A stretch of DNA of 64,000 nt from Beverwykella pulmonaria (GCA_001599595.1 BCHH01000009.1:2345285-2409284), one strand, 5' to 3'. Positions 32,284 through 44,550 are shown, numbered from the stretch's first letter. Notes: a model not told the origin generated them from the letters alone. Made by a program: numbers and translations.

Positions 32284-33974
32284 ATGGGTTGCCTTCCAGA
32301 ATTCAGAGGGCGCACCCTCTACCTCCTGATGAAAATAGTCTGCGGTGTCTCCTTCATGATGTACGGCGTGAGTTCAACACTCCTTCTCCCTTCTCTCTTT
32401 CACCTCCCCACTAAATCTGATCCAGTATGACGCTGGAGTGCTCGGCGGTGTCCTTCTTCATCCCCCGTTTCTCAGCGCCATTGGTAATCCAAAGGACGTC
32501 TGGACCATCCCTATGATAACCGCCAGTTACGACCTAGCTGCCTGCGTGACTGCCGTGGGCATCGCATTCTTCACCTTCAACATCGGCCGTCGCGGGACTA
32601 TCATCATGGGCAACATCGCAGCGGTCATCGGCTCCGTCATTCAAGCCTCTTCCTACTCAGTCTCGCAGCTCATCGTCGGCCGCCTCTGCACCGGATTCGC
32701 CATTGGGGCTATCAGTTCTGCAGTCCCAACATACTTGAGCGAGACGGGGATTGAGATTGGAGACCGAGGTCCGGCGAACGCATTCAATGCGATACTTCTT
32801 ATCTCTGGAGTTCCACTTGCGTACTGGATCGATTATGGCTTCACAAAAATGTATAGCCAGGCTAGCTGGCGCGTGCCCATCATTTTTCAGTGCTTGTTTG
32901 CGTTCTTTTCTGGAGGTGTCATGTGGTTCCTGCCTGGTATATCTCTTCCCTTCCTCCACCTTCTTCAAGAAGAAGTTGCTGACATGATACAGATACTCCG
33001 CGGTGGTACTACGCTCGGAACCGTTTCGAAGAAGGCGATGCCGTCCTCGCAAAGCTCAACGACTTACCTATCGACTCGGAGAATGTCCAAAATACAAGAC
33101 GCGAGATCCTCGCCGCTATCGACGCTGAACTAGAGGCAAATTCGAGTCTGCAGTGGAAACACTTTCTTACCTTGGGCATCACGGATCATTCGCGGATGAA
33201 GATCGTGCGGCGACTGTGTATATGCTTTTGGCTTCCCATGATTCGCGAGTTGATGGGCTCAAGTTTGATCGCGTACTACAGTATATCCACTCTCCCCGCT
33301 ATGCTCCTGGAGTATACTAATCCCTTTTTCTAGGCTCCGTAATCCTCTCTAGCGTCGCCGAGCCGCGCCTCGTCTCCCTTCTTTCCGGCGTGCTAAGCAC
33401 CTTCTTCGCCCTCGGTTGCGTCCCACTGTATGTCACCATTGAGCGGGTCGGCCGGCGCTCAGTTCTTCTTTACGGCGCCCTCACCATGACGGTACTGATA
33501 ACCATCTTCACTGTCCTAGTTGCCATTCCCTCAACCACATCCACTCGCTGGGCCGCCGTCGGTGTAATCTTCATGTTCCTCTTCGTCTTTGGCTACGCCT
33601 GGCAGGGTGCTGTTTGGCTTTATTGCGCCGAAATCGCACCACTCGAGTACCGACACGTCGGCGGCGCCGCAACAGCTTTTGGCGAGTGGCTCATGACGTT
33701 TATCACTGTTTTTGCAGGCCCAATTGGATTCGAGCAGATTGGGTGGTATTTTTGGCTGTGGGTTATTGTGGGGAATGTAGTCGCAGTTGTGTTTGTGTTT
33801 TTGCTTTGTCCTGAAACGGGCGGGAAAACATTAGAGCAGGTGGATTATTTGTTTGTGGGGAGTGGGTTTGCAGGGTTGAGAAAGACCTTTGTCACGGGCG
33901 ATGAGATGGTGATGGAATGGAAGGAGAAGGATGGGGTTGAGATGAAGGAAGTTGCCGTCCCGTGCGAGTCGTAG
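32284..33974 (+). CDS. MFS sugar transporter (hexose/disaccharide permease type)
   Basis: Four exons, 32284-32367, 32426-32936, 32993-33280 and 33334-33974, join in frame to 507 aa. Sugar-porter family signatures are present: YDAGVLGGVL at helix 1, NIGRRGTIIMGN (R-x-G-RR between helices 2 and 3), VGRLCTGFAIG and PTYLSETG (helix 4-5), PDTPRWYYARNRFEEG (the PESPR motif after helix 6), IERVGRRSVLL (second GRR), and PETGGKTLEQVDYLF near the C terminus. About 12 membrane helices are expected, in the plasma membrane, probably coupled to protons. The sugar carried cannot be told. Exon 1 is only 28 codons and ends MMYG, joining to YDAGVLGG, which is strong evidence for the first intron. Confidence 0.93.
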
Positions 33975-35794
33975 TATGATAGCCTGATTTTCAGTCACGT
34001 GGTTACGCGTAACGGCACCGCCTAAGCACAACTTTTACGGTCGCGCTTTTCCCATGCACTTTCATGTCAGTATCTCGCCGCTTCTACGACCTGGCTCTGC
34101 TGTTCAAGTACTGCTCCGTACCGCTCGGCTTCACTGAAGATGAGACTGACAACAGTGCACCCATGAGCGCAAGTGCGAGTTCAAATGCAGAGAAATCTAG
34201 GGCGGAGCAAGTGATTGAGTTACTACTCTCCGAGAAAATGCGAGAGCTAGATCTATCCGCCACCTCTCTGTCAAGATGCCTCGTGTGCCCAGGTTCTTCG
34301 ATCCCCACAATGACGACTTGATCATCGAACTTCTGAGGTCAATACACGACCTTGAGACCATGTCGTGGGTTTGATGCTTTTGATCCCATTCTATATGTAT
34401 GCTCGGCCTCACACTTCTGTTTATTCACTTGTGATAGCCCATTGTACACTCACACCCCTGCCATCGACGTCTTTCGAGCCCTCTGGTCAATGGCCCAAGT
34501 CCAGCTCTGCCTGGCTTACTCCAACCCCTAGCGAGGCTGTACCATATGTTCATATCACAAAACCAAACTCCAGAAACTGCACGACAACTATCCCACCCTA
34601 ATTTGACTGTCACTTTATGGAAATCATTCGCGAACGAGGAGATGACCTTCTAGAAAACTGGAATAGTTGTCGAGAACGTCACTCAGCATGAGTGAGAATG
34701 TTTTCGCACTCACTAATAGATGTGCAGCATGGTACCCTGAGCTCGGAACATCTGTGACTCCCCCGCAACAGATAACCCATGCTCTTCATCATCAACAGGA
34801 CATATACTAATAGGTGGGGCGTTGCTTGGGATCATTCCTGGTCTCTCCGATGTCCATCTGGCCTCGCATACAAATATCTTTTTCCTGAAGATTGGCCAGG
34901 CATACAAGTGTCATGCTAACACGATATCGAAACCCAATCTTCTGCTATGTTGAACTAGATCCTCTCAGCCGACTCCATTGTGGAGCTTAAAAAAATTTTA
35001 ACGGAGAATTTCTGGTGCTGGAGGATTTTACACTATGGTTCAACTTCGGCATACATAAGTACGCCCACTCAGAGGATGCCCCAAATCTATTGATGACCGA
35101 GGCACATAGCAGCATAATGTTTGAAATGTAGAAATGGGGCGATGCTGAGCTGACGACTGATTTAACAAAAGCCGTTATTTATAACAAGGGGTGCTCGTGC
35201 CTGGTTCCGATTTTGCTTTTCCAGATACCAAAGGAGTCAATTCTCCTGATTGTTTCCAATTAGGCGCGGATGTTGATTTGGTTGGCGTGTTTTTAGAATC
35301 GGACTAGATTGATCTAAAGCGCCGAAAGAAGGTGCGGGGAACCCCAAAAGGTATTCTGCACTATGGCTAGTGTTCAGGGGTACCAGTATAGATATAAGCG
35401 GCTAATATGCAATACCTCCGCACCCTGCAACTTTCCTTACTTCCAAAAGCTTATCTAGAGGAATTTTACAGAACGACGTTGCAGAAGGGCCGAAGACTCC
35501 ATTTGGAGAAAGTGGGAACTTTGCGAATTCCAAATTGTGTAAACATGCTCGTTATTTGGATCTATGTCCGGCCTCCCCATGAACTATTTGTCTGGATTTG
35601 CAACGTATGTTGTTCCTTGTATACAAAAAAGATATATAAGGACTCTGGCGACGAGAGGAAACGGTTTGCTTCTTCATAATCTCATCTCATCATCCTTATC
35701 CTGTACCATCATTATCCTACTTCAATATATTCATTTTCTTCGGATTGATACTCCAAATTTTCCTTCGTCCTATCGTGAATCATCAGCTTCGAAA
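33975..35794. other. Long gene-free stretch
   Basis: About 1.8 kb with one weak frame (34064-34321, +, 85 aa, start MSVSRRFYDLALLFKY), possibly a chance frame or a gene remnant; no domain. Past 34600 the DNA is AT-rich with short frames only. TATA-like aagatatataagg at about 35628-35640 is a reasonable core promoter for the small secreted protein gene that follows. Confidence 0.4.
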
Positions 35795-36132
35795 ATGATC
35801 TTCAACATCGCGACCGCCACCTGTTTCCTCCTTGGGCTTGTTCAAGCCGTCCCAGCGCCGATTGAGGCACGTGCAGACGCAAACTGCCCTCCTCTTGCAC
35901 CTTACCTTATGAGCTTCGACCCGACTAACGCGTGGTACCACATTTGCACCGCATATGACTCCCAATGGGTACGTTTCGAGGATCCCTAGCCATCGAGCTA
36001 GAGATTATAATCAACTTTCCACTGACATTACAACTCCAGGCAAATGCCTGCAACAGAGGGACCGGACCTGACCCCATCCCAGGACAAAAGCCATATCGCC
36101 CCTGTACCGATGTCTTCTTCCAGTTGCAGTAA
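35795..36132 (+). CDS. Small secreted cysteine-containing protein (effector-like)
   Basis: Two exons, 35795-35968 and 36040-36132, with a 71-bp GT-AG intron, give 88 aa. A clear signal peptide is present (MIFNIATATCFLLGLVQAVP, cleavage likely near residues 19-20, with a possible Kex2-like site at EAR). The mature peptide of about 60-68 residues has four cysteines (C31, C51, C62, C80) in C-x19-C-x10-C-x17-C spacing, enough for two disulphides, and ends PCTDVFFQLQ. I do not recognise the family. Small size, secretion and even Cys number are features of fungal effectors, antimicrobial peptides and other apoplastic proteins; which of these is unknown. A good TATA box 150 bp upstream supports that it is a gene. 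Confidence 0.75.
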
Positions 36133-37664
36133 ATGAATGTTTTCGGCGGATGTTCTTGAGGTCACCTGAAATTGTTAGCGACGCTTTTCACGTGAGCATT
36201 ATTATATCGTTCAACAATCCTCTCCAAAGGATCAAGCTCGGGTGTAATGGAATGAAGGTGATTTAGGGTATTCTTTCAACCTCTTCAAGGTGTAGCCAAT
36301 AGCACGGATGCTTAATTACTTGGTAGTCGCACCTGGTCCACGATTGCCTCAGCCTGTCTCAGCTTGATATGACCTTGCAGATTGCTGTAATCTTAAACGC
36401 AAGATGCAGCCACAAAGTGATAAGAATCTTTAAATGGACCCCAGAGTCTCTTTCTTGCCGGTTATCCTCCCCATGTAAACAGGAAAGGATCGCACGCACT
36501 TAGCTCCTCGAGCACACATAACAGTATCATCAATTTGATAAAGCAGTTTCAATTCCTACCAAGTTTGTGGGTTAACCCCCAGCATTAGCAAAAAAATCTC
36601 CTTAATAAATCACTTAATACCGTATATGGTAGCAACGATTTAATTAAGACGCTGCGTGAAGAAGAAACAGCGTAGGCGGGTTGAAGGTGTTTTATCAGGG
36701 CCAAGGCCCGCGTACTTGGAGGTTGTGGAAATAGTATTTTCTAAACCCCCATATAGCTGCCGGCTTATACGATAGCAGTTGTTGGTGGCTGGTGTTACCG
36801 AGGTTACCGTAACATAAACCTGTAAGAAGGGTTTGTTGATAGTAGAGAGCAGACTTATGTATTGGCATCAAAGAGTCTAAAATCTGTCCTGTTCCCTTGA
36901 GCCTCTCGCCCCCTTTGATGTTCTTCGCTTTGCCAGTGCTTGGCCGGTGCCAAGCCTGCGTGGGACAAGTATCCTTACAATCTTAGTGTAGCTGATATAG
37001 AGCCTACTCATCCTATCATTGCCTCCCCGCATCTACGATAGTGAAGGCCGTGCTTGTCATCACAATATCGCAGAATTGTACAACCTGGAGCCGAATTGAT
37101 TGCTTGATGAGGTTGTTGACAGTTGATGATTGAGGCTCCGAGGCATCCTGAGATCGAGAACTCTGCCTGAGGAGCTTAGCGGCCTAACCAAATATAGAAC
37201 AAAGCATATTAAAGTATCGCATAATTTGGTATAAGTGAGTTTACCTAGGCTCAAAGGGGGAAGCTGGTCCACCAATTAGATGACTGCTTGTGGTGCCGTT
37301 TATTTGGGGATATCTGCCTTGGCATAAAAAAAGCTTGGGCGCTTACGGATGACCGTATGCCCCTCTTTGTGTATGTAGCTGGGGTCGTAAATTCATCCTC
37401 CTCTTATGCCATGCATCGGGACAGTTTTAGAGCAGATCGTAACATCTGGGTCGATTGCTCACCTGCTACAGCCTCTGTTCCTTGTCTAACTACCCCCTTG
37501 AATATAGCTAAAGTGTGGTCTAAGTGTCTCCTCTCCATCTAAGTTTGTATGATGGCCCATAGCTACTTTGAGTTGGTCTTCTAGGCAAATGAAGATGAAA
37601 GGTCGACGGTCTAACCGCGAACGACTTCTTCAAAAACCGTGCTTCAACCTTTCACTTATTCTTG
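36133..37664. other. Gene-free stretch
   Basis: No supportable gene over 1.5 kb. Frames at 37060-37275 (-) and 37288-37542 (+) have no motif. A ggttaccgaggttaccgtaac motif near 36794 resembles the GGTTA-rich blocks at 41.7 and 42.7 kb. Confidence 0.35.
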
Positions 37665-37985
37665 TCACATGGCTGCAATCCAATCTCCGACTCGAATCAC
37701 GAAATATAAGCAGAGGGTCACGAAGACTGTCAAAAGTATAGGACTTTCGCGGCCAGTCAATGGGTCGACGGAGAAATGTAACAACGGTGTTTCATCAATG
37801 CCGGAAGACTTAGAAGGTGCATCTAAAGGGATGGAGGTGATGGTAGAGCCATTAATATGACTAGCTAAATTCAGGGGAGTTCCCTTACTTGCTGACTCAG
37901 GTGTTGGTTGTTGTCGTGGCATCAGCCGGGGATCATCAACATCAGCAATGCTGTTCAAGTCGTTCAGTGATGGACTTGTTGCCAT
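37665..37985 (-). CDS. Hypothetical protein, possibly a first exon or remnant
   Basis: A frame of 106 codons starts MATSPSLNDLNSIADVDDPR and is rich in S, P and T, ending in a hydrophobic segment (LTVFVTLCLYFVI) that may already be intronic. I do not recognise it and found no continuation. Its start overlaps the HET-like fragment on the other strand. It may be a chance frame. Confidence 0.25.
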   Translation of the reverse strand: MATSPSLNDLNSIADVDDPRLMPRQQPTPESASKGTPLNLASHINGSTITSIPLDAPSKSSGIDETPLLHFSVDPLTGRESPILLTVFVTLCLYFVIRVGDWIAAM

Positions 37986-38350
37986 GGTACGCTTTCATCC
38001 GAACGGTAAGATGTGTTGACCTACAAGTTGAAGCCGACGTCAAATTTCTAGACTTCAAGAGTCCAGTAGCTGTAAATCTTCAGATTGGGTTCGCGGAGCT
38101 TCCAAAAGCTGGGGGTACAACGCACCTTGAAGTAGTTCGCAAATGGGCCAACGATTGCGATGAAACTTACTGTACATCTCAATGCAAACCAGCTCAGCGA
38201 GACAGTGGGTCTGTGTCGAGTGCATCAGCACGATTCTCTACCCGACTCATTGATGTTGGCATCGGAGGCGACGACATGGTCCGCCTTTGGGAGACAAACT
38301 CTCAGGATTTTGTGTTGCACTCGGCAGCAGAGATGGAGGAGGAGAATTGA
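37889..38350 (+). pseudogene. HET-domain (heterokaryon incompatibility) gene fragment
   Basis: The frame includes VRKWANDCDETYCTSQC, then FSTRLIDVGIGGDDMVRLWE. This matches the segment just before the HET domain in many fungal HET proteins (W--DC---H--C-----LPTRLIDVG----VRL-E). The expected continuation (LSH-WG and the HET core) is not in any frame downstream; instead the DNA runs into the 3' end of the FAD oxidase gene. It is therefore a 5' fragment, not a working gene. HET genes are commonly found decayed in accessory regions. The frame upstream of about 38000 is uncertain. Confidence 0.55.
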
Positions 38351-38617
38351 GGCAGATTGTGGAAGTTCCCACTCCGCACTTGCATTTGTTTCATGCAGTA
38401 AGCTTCCAACAGCTCAGAAGGTTTTGCTGTTCCCAGAAAAAAACCAGCGCAATCTTGAAACACCGTCCCAAAGTAGAAACCCGCATTCTCGACACTGGAA
38501 ACAGCTTAATCGCCCTCTTTGAAAAACTCAAATGTTTGCTCCGCAACCATGCGGGCGAGAGTTTGAATTATTATTTGTCAATCCTTTTTGCAACTCCTGA
38601 GACCTACAGTGATGATG

Positions 38618-40806
38618 TTATTTTCGACAGAGTTTGCTGTTCTGTGAAGGCAAATGCCCCAGTATTTTCTCGCTCATTTCCCAATCATCCGATCCTACTG
38701 CATTCTGCGCATAAAATACACCTTGCGGGTCCCACTTCTGCTTAATTTTGTAGAGCCGCTCGTATTTGCTTCCATGGAAACTCTTCTGCCAGTTCGGCTC
38801 GATGTAGTCCGACTCAGACATATAAGTACCTGACCCAGGGGTGAGTTTAACCCAACGGGGGTTCCATTCGAAAGTCAAGTTTCTCGACAAATTGGTCGCG
38901 ACTTCTGGGGTAGTTGTCGTGTTCCAAGTCACAAACATGATGGCGAACATAAGAACCTTCCGCCATGCTGGATTCACCGCGTTGTCGATGCTTTCTGTTC
39001 CGGGCGGGTTCCGTATGTTGAATAGTATGAGGTTGGCGCCCTCGTCAAAGATGCCGCGGATTGCATCGAACGTTGCCTCTATCTTATGCCCGTCGACCAA
39101 ATTTTCTCGTGGGAAAAACCGGCTTGCTTGGCGCATTGTAACCGTCCAGGGTTCCTGGGGAAACCCATCCAACCATGCATCGGGGTAGTTGTCGTACTCT
39201 CGGATGATTGGCTCGAATGGTACGCCGAGGGAAGACCATTTCTCAAACATCGGGGCTGTACTAGAGCGAAGTTCTGCTTCGGATGTATTGGGTGCAATCC
39301 ATGAGGTCATGTCGTGGAAGATTTCGTCTCCGACGTGACGGATGCGGTAGTATGAGTAGTATCCTAGGTCGGCATACTGCTCAAAATTATCAATATAAGC
39401 TCTCTGTGCAGCCCAAAACTTATCTTGGGTGAATTTGGAGTTAGTGGTCATGTTATATCTCATTGTTGTCACTTTGATTTTGGGATAGGCTTTCACCACC
39501 ATCGACGTCACAACACCGTAGGTTGACCCGCCACCGCCGCGAACAGCCCAGAATATATCTGGATTGTTCTCAGAATCAGCTGTGATGAATCGTCCGTTGG
39601 CGGTCACTATCTCGAGCGATAGGACTTGGTCAGCTGCCATACCCCAGATCGACGTGAGAGGTGAGTGTCCACCACCCTGTGTATAACCCCCGACATGACC
39701 AACAGTCTAGCCCATACTTGTTAGCATAATACACTCTTAGAGATAATAACATGAGGTATGCAAAAATTAGACATTCTTACCTTGCCCTCACCGGCGACAA
39801 TTGTAACTCCCCATTCCTTGGCTAGCTTGTTTACTTCGAAGACCTGGATCCCGGCACCCAATTTGGCGGCCGAACCATTATAATAGCGCGTAGAATAGTG
39901 ATCATAGAATGTGGCATCTTTGAGGTGGTGGGTCCAGATGCTGAGAGCTCCCTTGCCGACCGACTTGCCACCGAAGTCATGGCCAGTGTTCTTAATGACC
40001 AGGCGCAAATTCAGCTCACGGGCGAAGTTGACGGCAAGCTGGATCTGGGCAACATTGGTAGCCTTGACTACATACTCTGGGAAGCCACCAAGGGTGCAGC
40101 TCGAAATATTCCCAAGGAAGATTCCTGTCAAGTTCGGCGGGATGCATGTCAGTCCTTGGTACAGGATTGAACGGATCGAAGTAGGGTCTTCAATTCTGGA
40201 CTCTGTTAACTCGAAATATCTGTAAATAAGTATAGAAGAACGATACTTACCGGAGCGAGGAGTTTCCCCAGTTATCTGTCAGCGTCCTACATTGCGGAAT
40301 ATCATAAATACTCCCGTTGCGGTAGCACACAGCAGCCTCAGGGATAGTCTTAATTAGCACGCCGCCCAAGAAGGCGTCTAATTGTTTCCACCTCTCTTCT
40401 GAGGGCCATGTAGTGTCACTAGGATACGTCTTGCACTTCTCAGACTGGCTCTTCTTTGTGCTTGGTGAAGTGCTGTCCTGAAAAGAAAATATTGAAACGT
40501 CTGAATAATAATAACTAGAGAGGTTGGCGATTACATGGTCTGTCAGTTGAACAGTCTCAAAGGAAAAGAGGCCCTCGCGGTCAATGACTGTTTCTGCGGC
40601 AGGTAAATAAGCGGAATAAGTAGCTGCTGTTCTCGAAGAATATGTAGTCTATTTCAGTCATCTATTTCCTCTACAAGTTGTGGCAGTGAACACCACTGAC
40701 TGGGAAGCTTACTGATAGCAAACCCATCAACTGTGAGAATTTGAGTAACTGCAGAGATAGTTCTCAAGATGGAAAGATGTGTCACCTTCCCCGTCGTTCC
40801 CAACAT
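38618..40806 (-). CDS. Berberine-bridge-like FAD-linked oxidoreductase
   Basis: Four exons on the minus strand: 40806-40713, 40623-40251, 40195-39781 and 39706-38618, joining in frame to about 656 aa. The first exon is less certain than the others. The FAD-binding (PCMH) domain covers the [16 protein letters not shown] region, then [20 protein letters not shown] and [14 protein letters not shown], in which the His (about residue 228) is the 8-alpha-histidyl FAD link. [20 protein letters not shown] follows, with GGHSP. There is no Cys in the GY-x motif, so the flavin is probably singly attached, unlike plant BBE. The C-terminal BBE motif is [20 protein letters not shown]. Such enzymes carry out two-electron oxidations and ring closures in fungal secondary metabolism, often outside the cytosol. 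A hydrophobic N terminus might be a signal. Context: first enzyme gene of the putative 38-62 kb cluster. Confidence 0.85.
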
Positions 40807-43341
40807 ATTATCACGCCTGAAGCTCTGTCGAAGGGTAACGAGAAAGATTACAAGATAATAAATACTGATGCGCAAGTCTCAAGGAGCGAAAACATGAGTA
40901 CCTGCAGTGCCATATATACCTGGACAATAGCATCTTTCGAATAAGTGCCATAAACAACAGTAGAAATTCCAGATTACAGTTACGAGGTCTTGGATGAGGG
41001 GTTGAAGCTCCATCATGCAGTTACGAGGTCTTAGGTGAGGGGCTAAATGGCCATCTTACAATTACTAGGTCCTGAATGGCAAGTGACGCATCCAAGCCTT
41101 TAGTGATGCGTAAGAATTATGCGGGCACCAATTATAATAATCCTCAGGAAAAATAAAGTACCATGATTATGTTTCACAAAAGAATGCCTACGAACTTAAA
41201 TTCCTGAGTATTCGCCCAACGCGCCCTCAGAGAACCAAAATAGATCAGATATACAAAAATATTACATATATTTGAGCATCAAAGGCGGATAGCCAACTTG
41301 TTGGGGTAGATAACGTCCCGTATCCGCGTAGACATGCTATTAATAAGCTTATCGAGAAGTGACTAGGGGATTACCTCCCACTCCCTCTTTACCACCGCTT
41401 TAGTTAGTTCTTGTTCATGTAGTTATCAGACTTATATACGCCTTCAATGTAGCTATTCATCTAATTCCACAGATCCGTAGTTGGATTAAGAGGGAAGGAT
41501 AGCTACAAAGGTAATATTGGCTGGGAACAGAGTAATTAGATAAGTTAAAAGCTATAAATTCGATTCGTAGATATAGGCAAGAGAAAAAACCTTAAAAATA
41601 CTTAGGGATTTTCAAAGACAGTATAAGGTATGTTAAATAATGCAAACGGCCTTCATCGGCAAAATGTAAATTAGCATCTGGTTACTGTGGTTAACCATGG
41701 TTAACCATGGTTAGCTAGGTTAGTGAGATTTGGTGGTTAGTGAGATTACGAGAGCCTCATTTGGCGGGTCGCGATTACCGTGATTAGCTATGGTTACCAG
41801 GAGCAATCTATACTAGTATCTGGTTACCCTGATTACTTAGGTTAACTTTACTTATTATTATAGTTTTNGNACTTCGTGTCACAAATATATATATATTGTT
41901 CTATACACATGTTCCTTTTTGTTGTCATGGCGTTGTGGTGTAGTGCAACGTCTTGACACCTCAGTCCCTGCCACGCTCATGCTACAAGCCTTCCACGCCA
42001 ATATGCCACCTAATGCCCTCAATGTTGTCCAAATACTCCTAATAGTCTCAACGTCTGCCATAACCGCCGTACCACTATTATGCCTGCTGTTCAACGCTGC
42101 CATTTGTCACCGCCCAAGTCGCCTAGAATCAATGTCCTGGAAATTCCTGTCCGTTCAAGTTCACTGTGTGATGCCTCATGCTGTGTACATTAGCTGTGTT
42201 ATACTCTTGCTTACAGTACAATAGGTCGTACAATAGGTCTCCTTAACTTACGTGCTCTACAATTGCTGTGTCTAGAACCTAAGTATGCTCCTGTTGCGCG
42301 CCTGCCTGTTAGTGTTGCTACAAGAGGCTATTAGTAGTCTGTGATTAGGGCTTAATCAGCTATTGAAGGCTAGAGATACAATCTCAGGTACAATATTACA
42401 AGACGTTGCGGAAGGAGCTCAACCAGAGGTCCTACGTGTTCAATAAGTACTCAGTATGGTTTGTGCGTTAGGGGTCTGGTTCGTGCGTTAGGGGTCTGAT
42501 TCGTGCGTCAGGGGTCTGATTCGTGCGTCAGGGGTCTGATTCGTGCGTCAGGTGTCTGATTCGTGTACATTCCAGGTTAGGTTAGTTGCCGAGCTTGTTG
42601 TTCGGAGGGTACAGTACANGGTTTGTACGATTTGTATGGTTTGCATGGTTTGTCTGGTAACCTGTGGTTAACCATGGTTAGTACATGGTTTGGAAAATTT
42701 AACCGAATTCCCGATGTTCTAGGCCTTCAAGGAGTCTTTACAGACGACTATTAAGAAAAAAGATGTCTCTCTTCCACTGTCGCCCTTTAGTGGTTTGTTT
42801 CAAATTTTAGTCTGTACTATAATCTAAAGGATTTACATACAGTCATAGATAACTTATCATAGCGTTATTCTGCTATTAGGTAGATTAAGGTATAGTCGAT
42901 AAGCTACTCTCCAGACTGTAAGGGGGTGGAGCCCCGTAACTTGGCTCTGATGGAATCTCGGTGCGGCCCTCGTCACGCAACTGCGCATCGACCGCGCGCC
43001 GCGGTGGCCACCCCTGGGCAACGCCAAGCAGCTACATAACCCCTAAATAAAAGCCAACTACTATAACAATAGATAGCTATTGAACACAGCTTTTTGGTAT
43101 ATCTGGCTCTAGTCCTTGCGATCTGTGACCCAACCGAGTGGGCCGCCTAACCAGCACAACACGACTCTAAATTAGAATCACTCAACAACGCGAAAAGATA
43201 CAGGCTATATACAAAGTGCAAATCAATCTACAGTAGTTTCTACCTCTTCCTTACACGTACAAGTGTTGTTCCCTGTCCTGCTGTAGCGCCCACAGCGCAA
43301 TCATCTACGGAGCGCACCGTATGTTCAATCTGGCGACTGGC
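40807..43341. other. AT-rich, repeat-rich stretch with undetermined bases
   Basis: About 2.5 kb with no supported gene. It contains undetermined bases (41868, 41870, 42619), GGTTAACCATGG-type repeats at 41680-41860 and again at 42650-42690, and a 20-bp tandem array at 42461-42560. A compact GC-rich island at about 42917-43170 (start tgtaagggggtggagccccg, with gccgcggtggccacccc) may be part of an LTR or a recent insertion; no matching duplication was found. Frames at 41879-42103 (-) and 41919-42224 (+) are mirror images with no domain. Confidence 0.5.
42461..42560 (+). repeat. Tandem repeat, five 20-bp units
   Basis: Exactly five 20-bp units in register at 42461, 42481, 42501, 42521 and 42541; consensus tcgtgcgtcaggggtctgat. 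Units 3 and 4 are identical; unit 1 is most divergent. An eight-base partial unit follows. It lies in AT-rich non-coding DNA near an undetermined base. Confidence 0.95.
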
Positions 43342-44550
43342 TTAAACCTTACGGCCCCTAGTAGCTCGTTCGTGAGGAGTCTTGTTGGGAAAGCGCCTGT
43401 ACCAACCCCATTGGTTAGTCTGACTAACATGAGATGTCGACTGGCGCCTGTGTGGTTCACCAACAGTTAGTACCTTCTTCTCCTTTATTTCAACAAGTGC
43501 GCTCGTAGCCCCATGGGAGGTCTTAGACCCCAGCTTCTTGTATGTAGCAAAGTAGAAGGTGAGGAAGAGGAACAAGTAAGATGTGATAATACATATTCCA
43601 ACGGCAGCAGCAAATTCTTCGCCAGCGCAATTGCCAATGTTAGGCATATCAGACCAGTAAGTGTTGGCTACATAGTTCCATAAGGCGAAATATATAAAGC
43701 CTAGAGATTATTAGAAAATAGCGTTATACAAATCGTGATATAGATGGGGCAGAGAAATACCAAGATCAAGCACGAACTGGGTGATTTGGCCGACGGTGAT
43801 GTACTTCTTCCACCAGACGCAGATACCGCGGGTGCTCTGAAAGTAGTACCAGTACATAACAACATGAACAGCTAGGTTCAGTGTGATAACAAGCCATGAG
43901 ATGGGGGTACGGCCGACAAGCTGGGTGTAGCAGAGGAGAACAGTCGCGCCATGGTGGTACGTGTGGAGGAATGCTAGCCAAATTAGCGATTGAGGTTTTT
44001 GCGATACTAGGCACACAAACTCAGAGGCTTCTTCTTTAGGAACAAAAAGCAGGTATCAATCAATTCAAGGAATTTGGTAAAGTAGTTGAGCTACGTTATG
44101 TCAGCCATATCTTAACAGCCAGCTAATGCGAGCACTTACGTAATACAGTATCACTAACTTGTCTGTCCAGCCGCCATCGTGGTCGCAGATAGCGTAGAAG
44201 AGGCCACTCCTAGCAACTGTAGGAACTAATTGCTCAACCAATAGCGCAAGTAAAACGCCGCTCATAGCTGTAAGGTAGAAGTTGTGTACTTTAAGCAAAA
44301 AGTCGAGCTTGAACGGCTTGCGCTGGCGCATCAGCTCCTGTCCACCAAAAATTATAATATAGTATGTAAGGAGGACAAATAAGCATGTTTTCAGCGTTGA
44401 AAAAGGAGTAACGCTATATAAAAAGCGGAATTCTTGCGGTTTGTACCCTGTGATAGGCTCGAAAACTCTTTCAAAGATGGGCCATATGTGTAGGCCAAAC
44501 GGACAGTCGAGCGTCGGCACGCCAATTTCAAACCACTTTGGGGTGCCCAT
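43342..44550 (-). CDS. Fatty acid elongase (ELO/GNS1-SUR4 family)
   Basis: Four exons, 44550-44140, 44090-44021, 43973-43761 and 43700-43342, join in frame to 350 aa. The ELO family marks are the segment [20 protein letters not shown], the histidine box HTYHH (about residues 164-168, in [12 protein letters not shown]), and [19 protein letters not shown]. About seven membrane helices are expected in the ER. The C-terminal tail is basic. Family role: the 3-ketoacyl-CoA synthase step of fatty acyl elongation with malonyl-CoA; the Tyr in HTYHH and the length fit fungal ELO2/ELO3-type enzymes acting on long saturated chains, but substrate length is not decided by sequence. It is head-to-head with the delta-9 desaturase, 1,184 bp between start codons, which suggests shared regulation. 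Confidence 0.92.

Noticed and set aside
41919..42224. 101-codon plus frame and its minus-strand mirror (41879-42103)
   Set aside because: No recognisable domain, lies in repeat-rich DNA next to undetermined bases.
42461..42560. Regular repeat array considered as CRISPR
   Set aside because: Units are directly adjacent with no spacers and the genome is fungal.
42917..43170. GC-rich island starting tgtaagggggtgg considered as an LTR
   Set aside because: No matching 5-bp duplication or second copy could be found; kept only as a remark in the intergenic entry.
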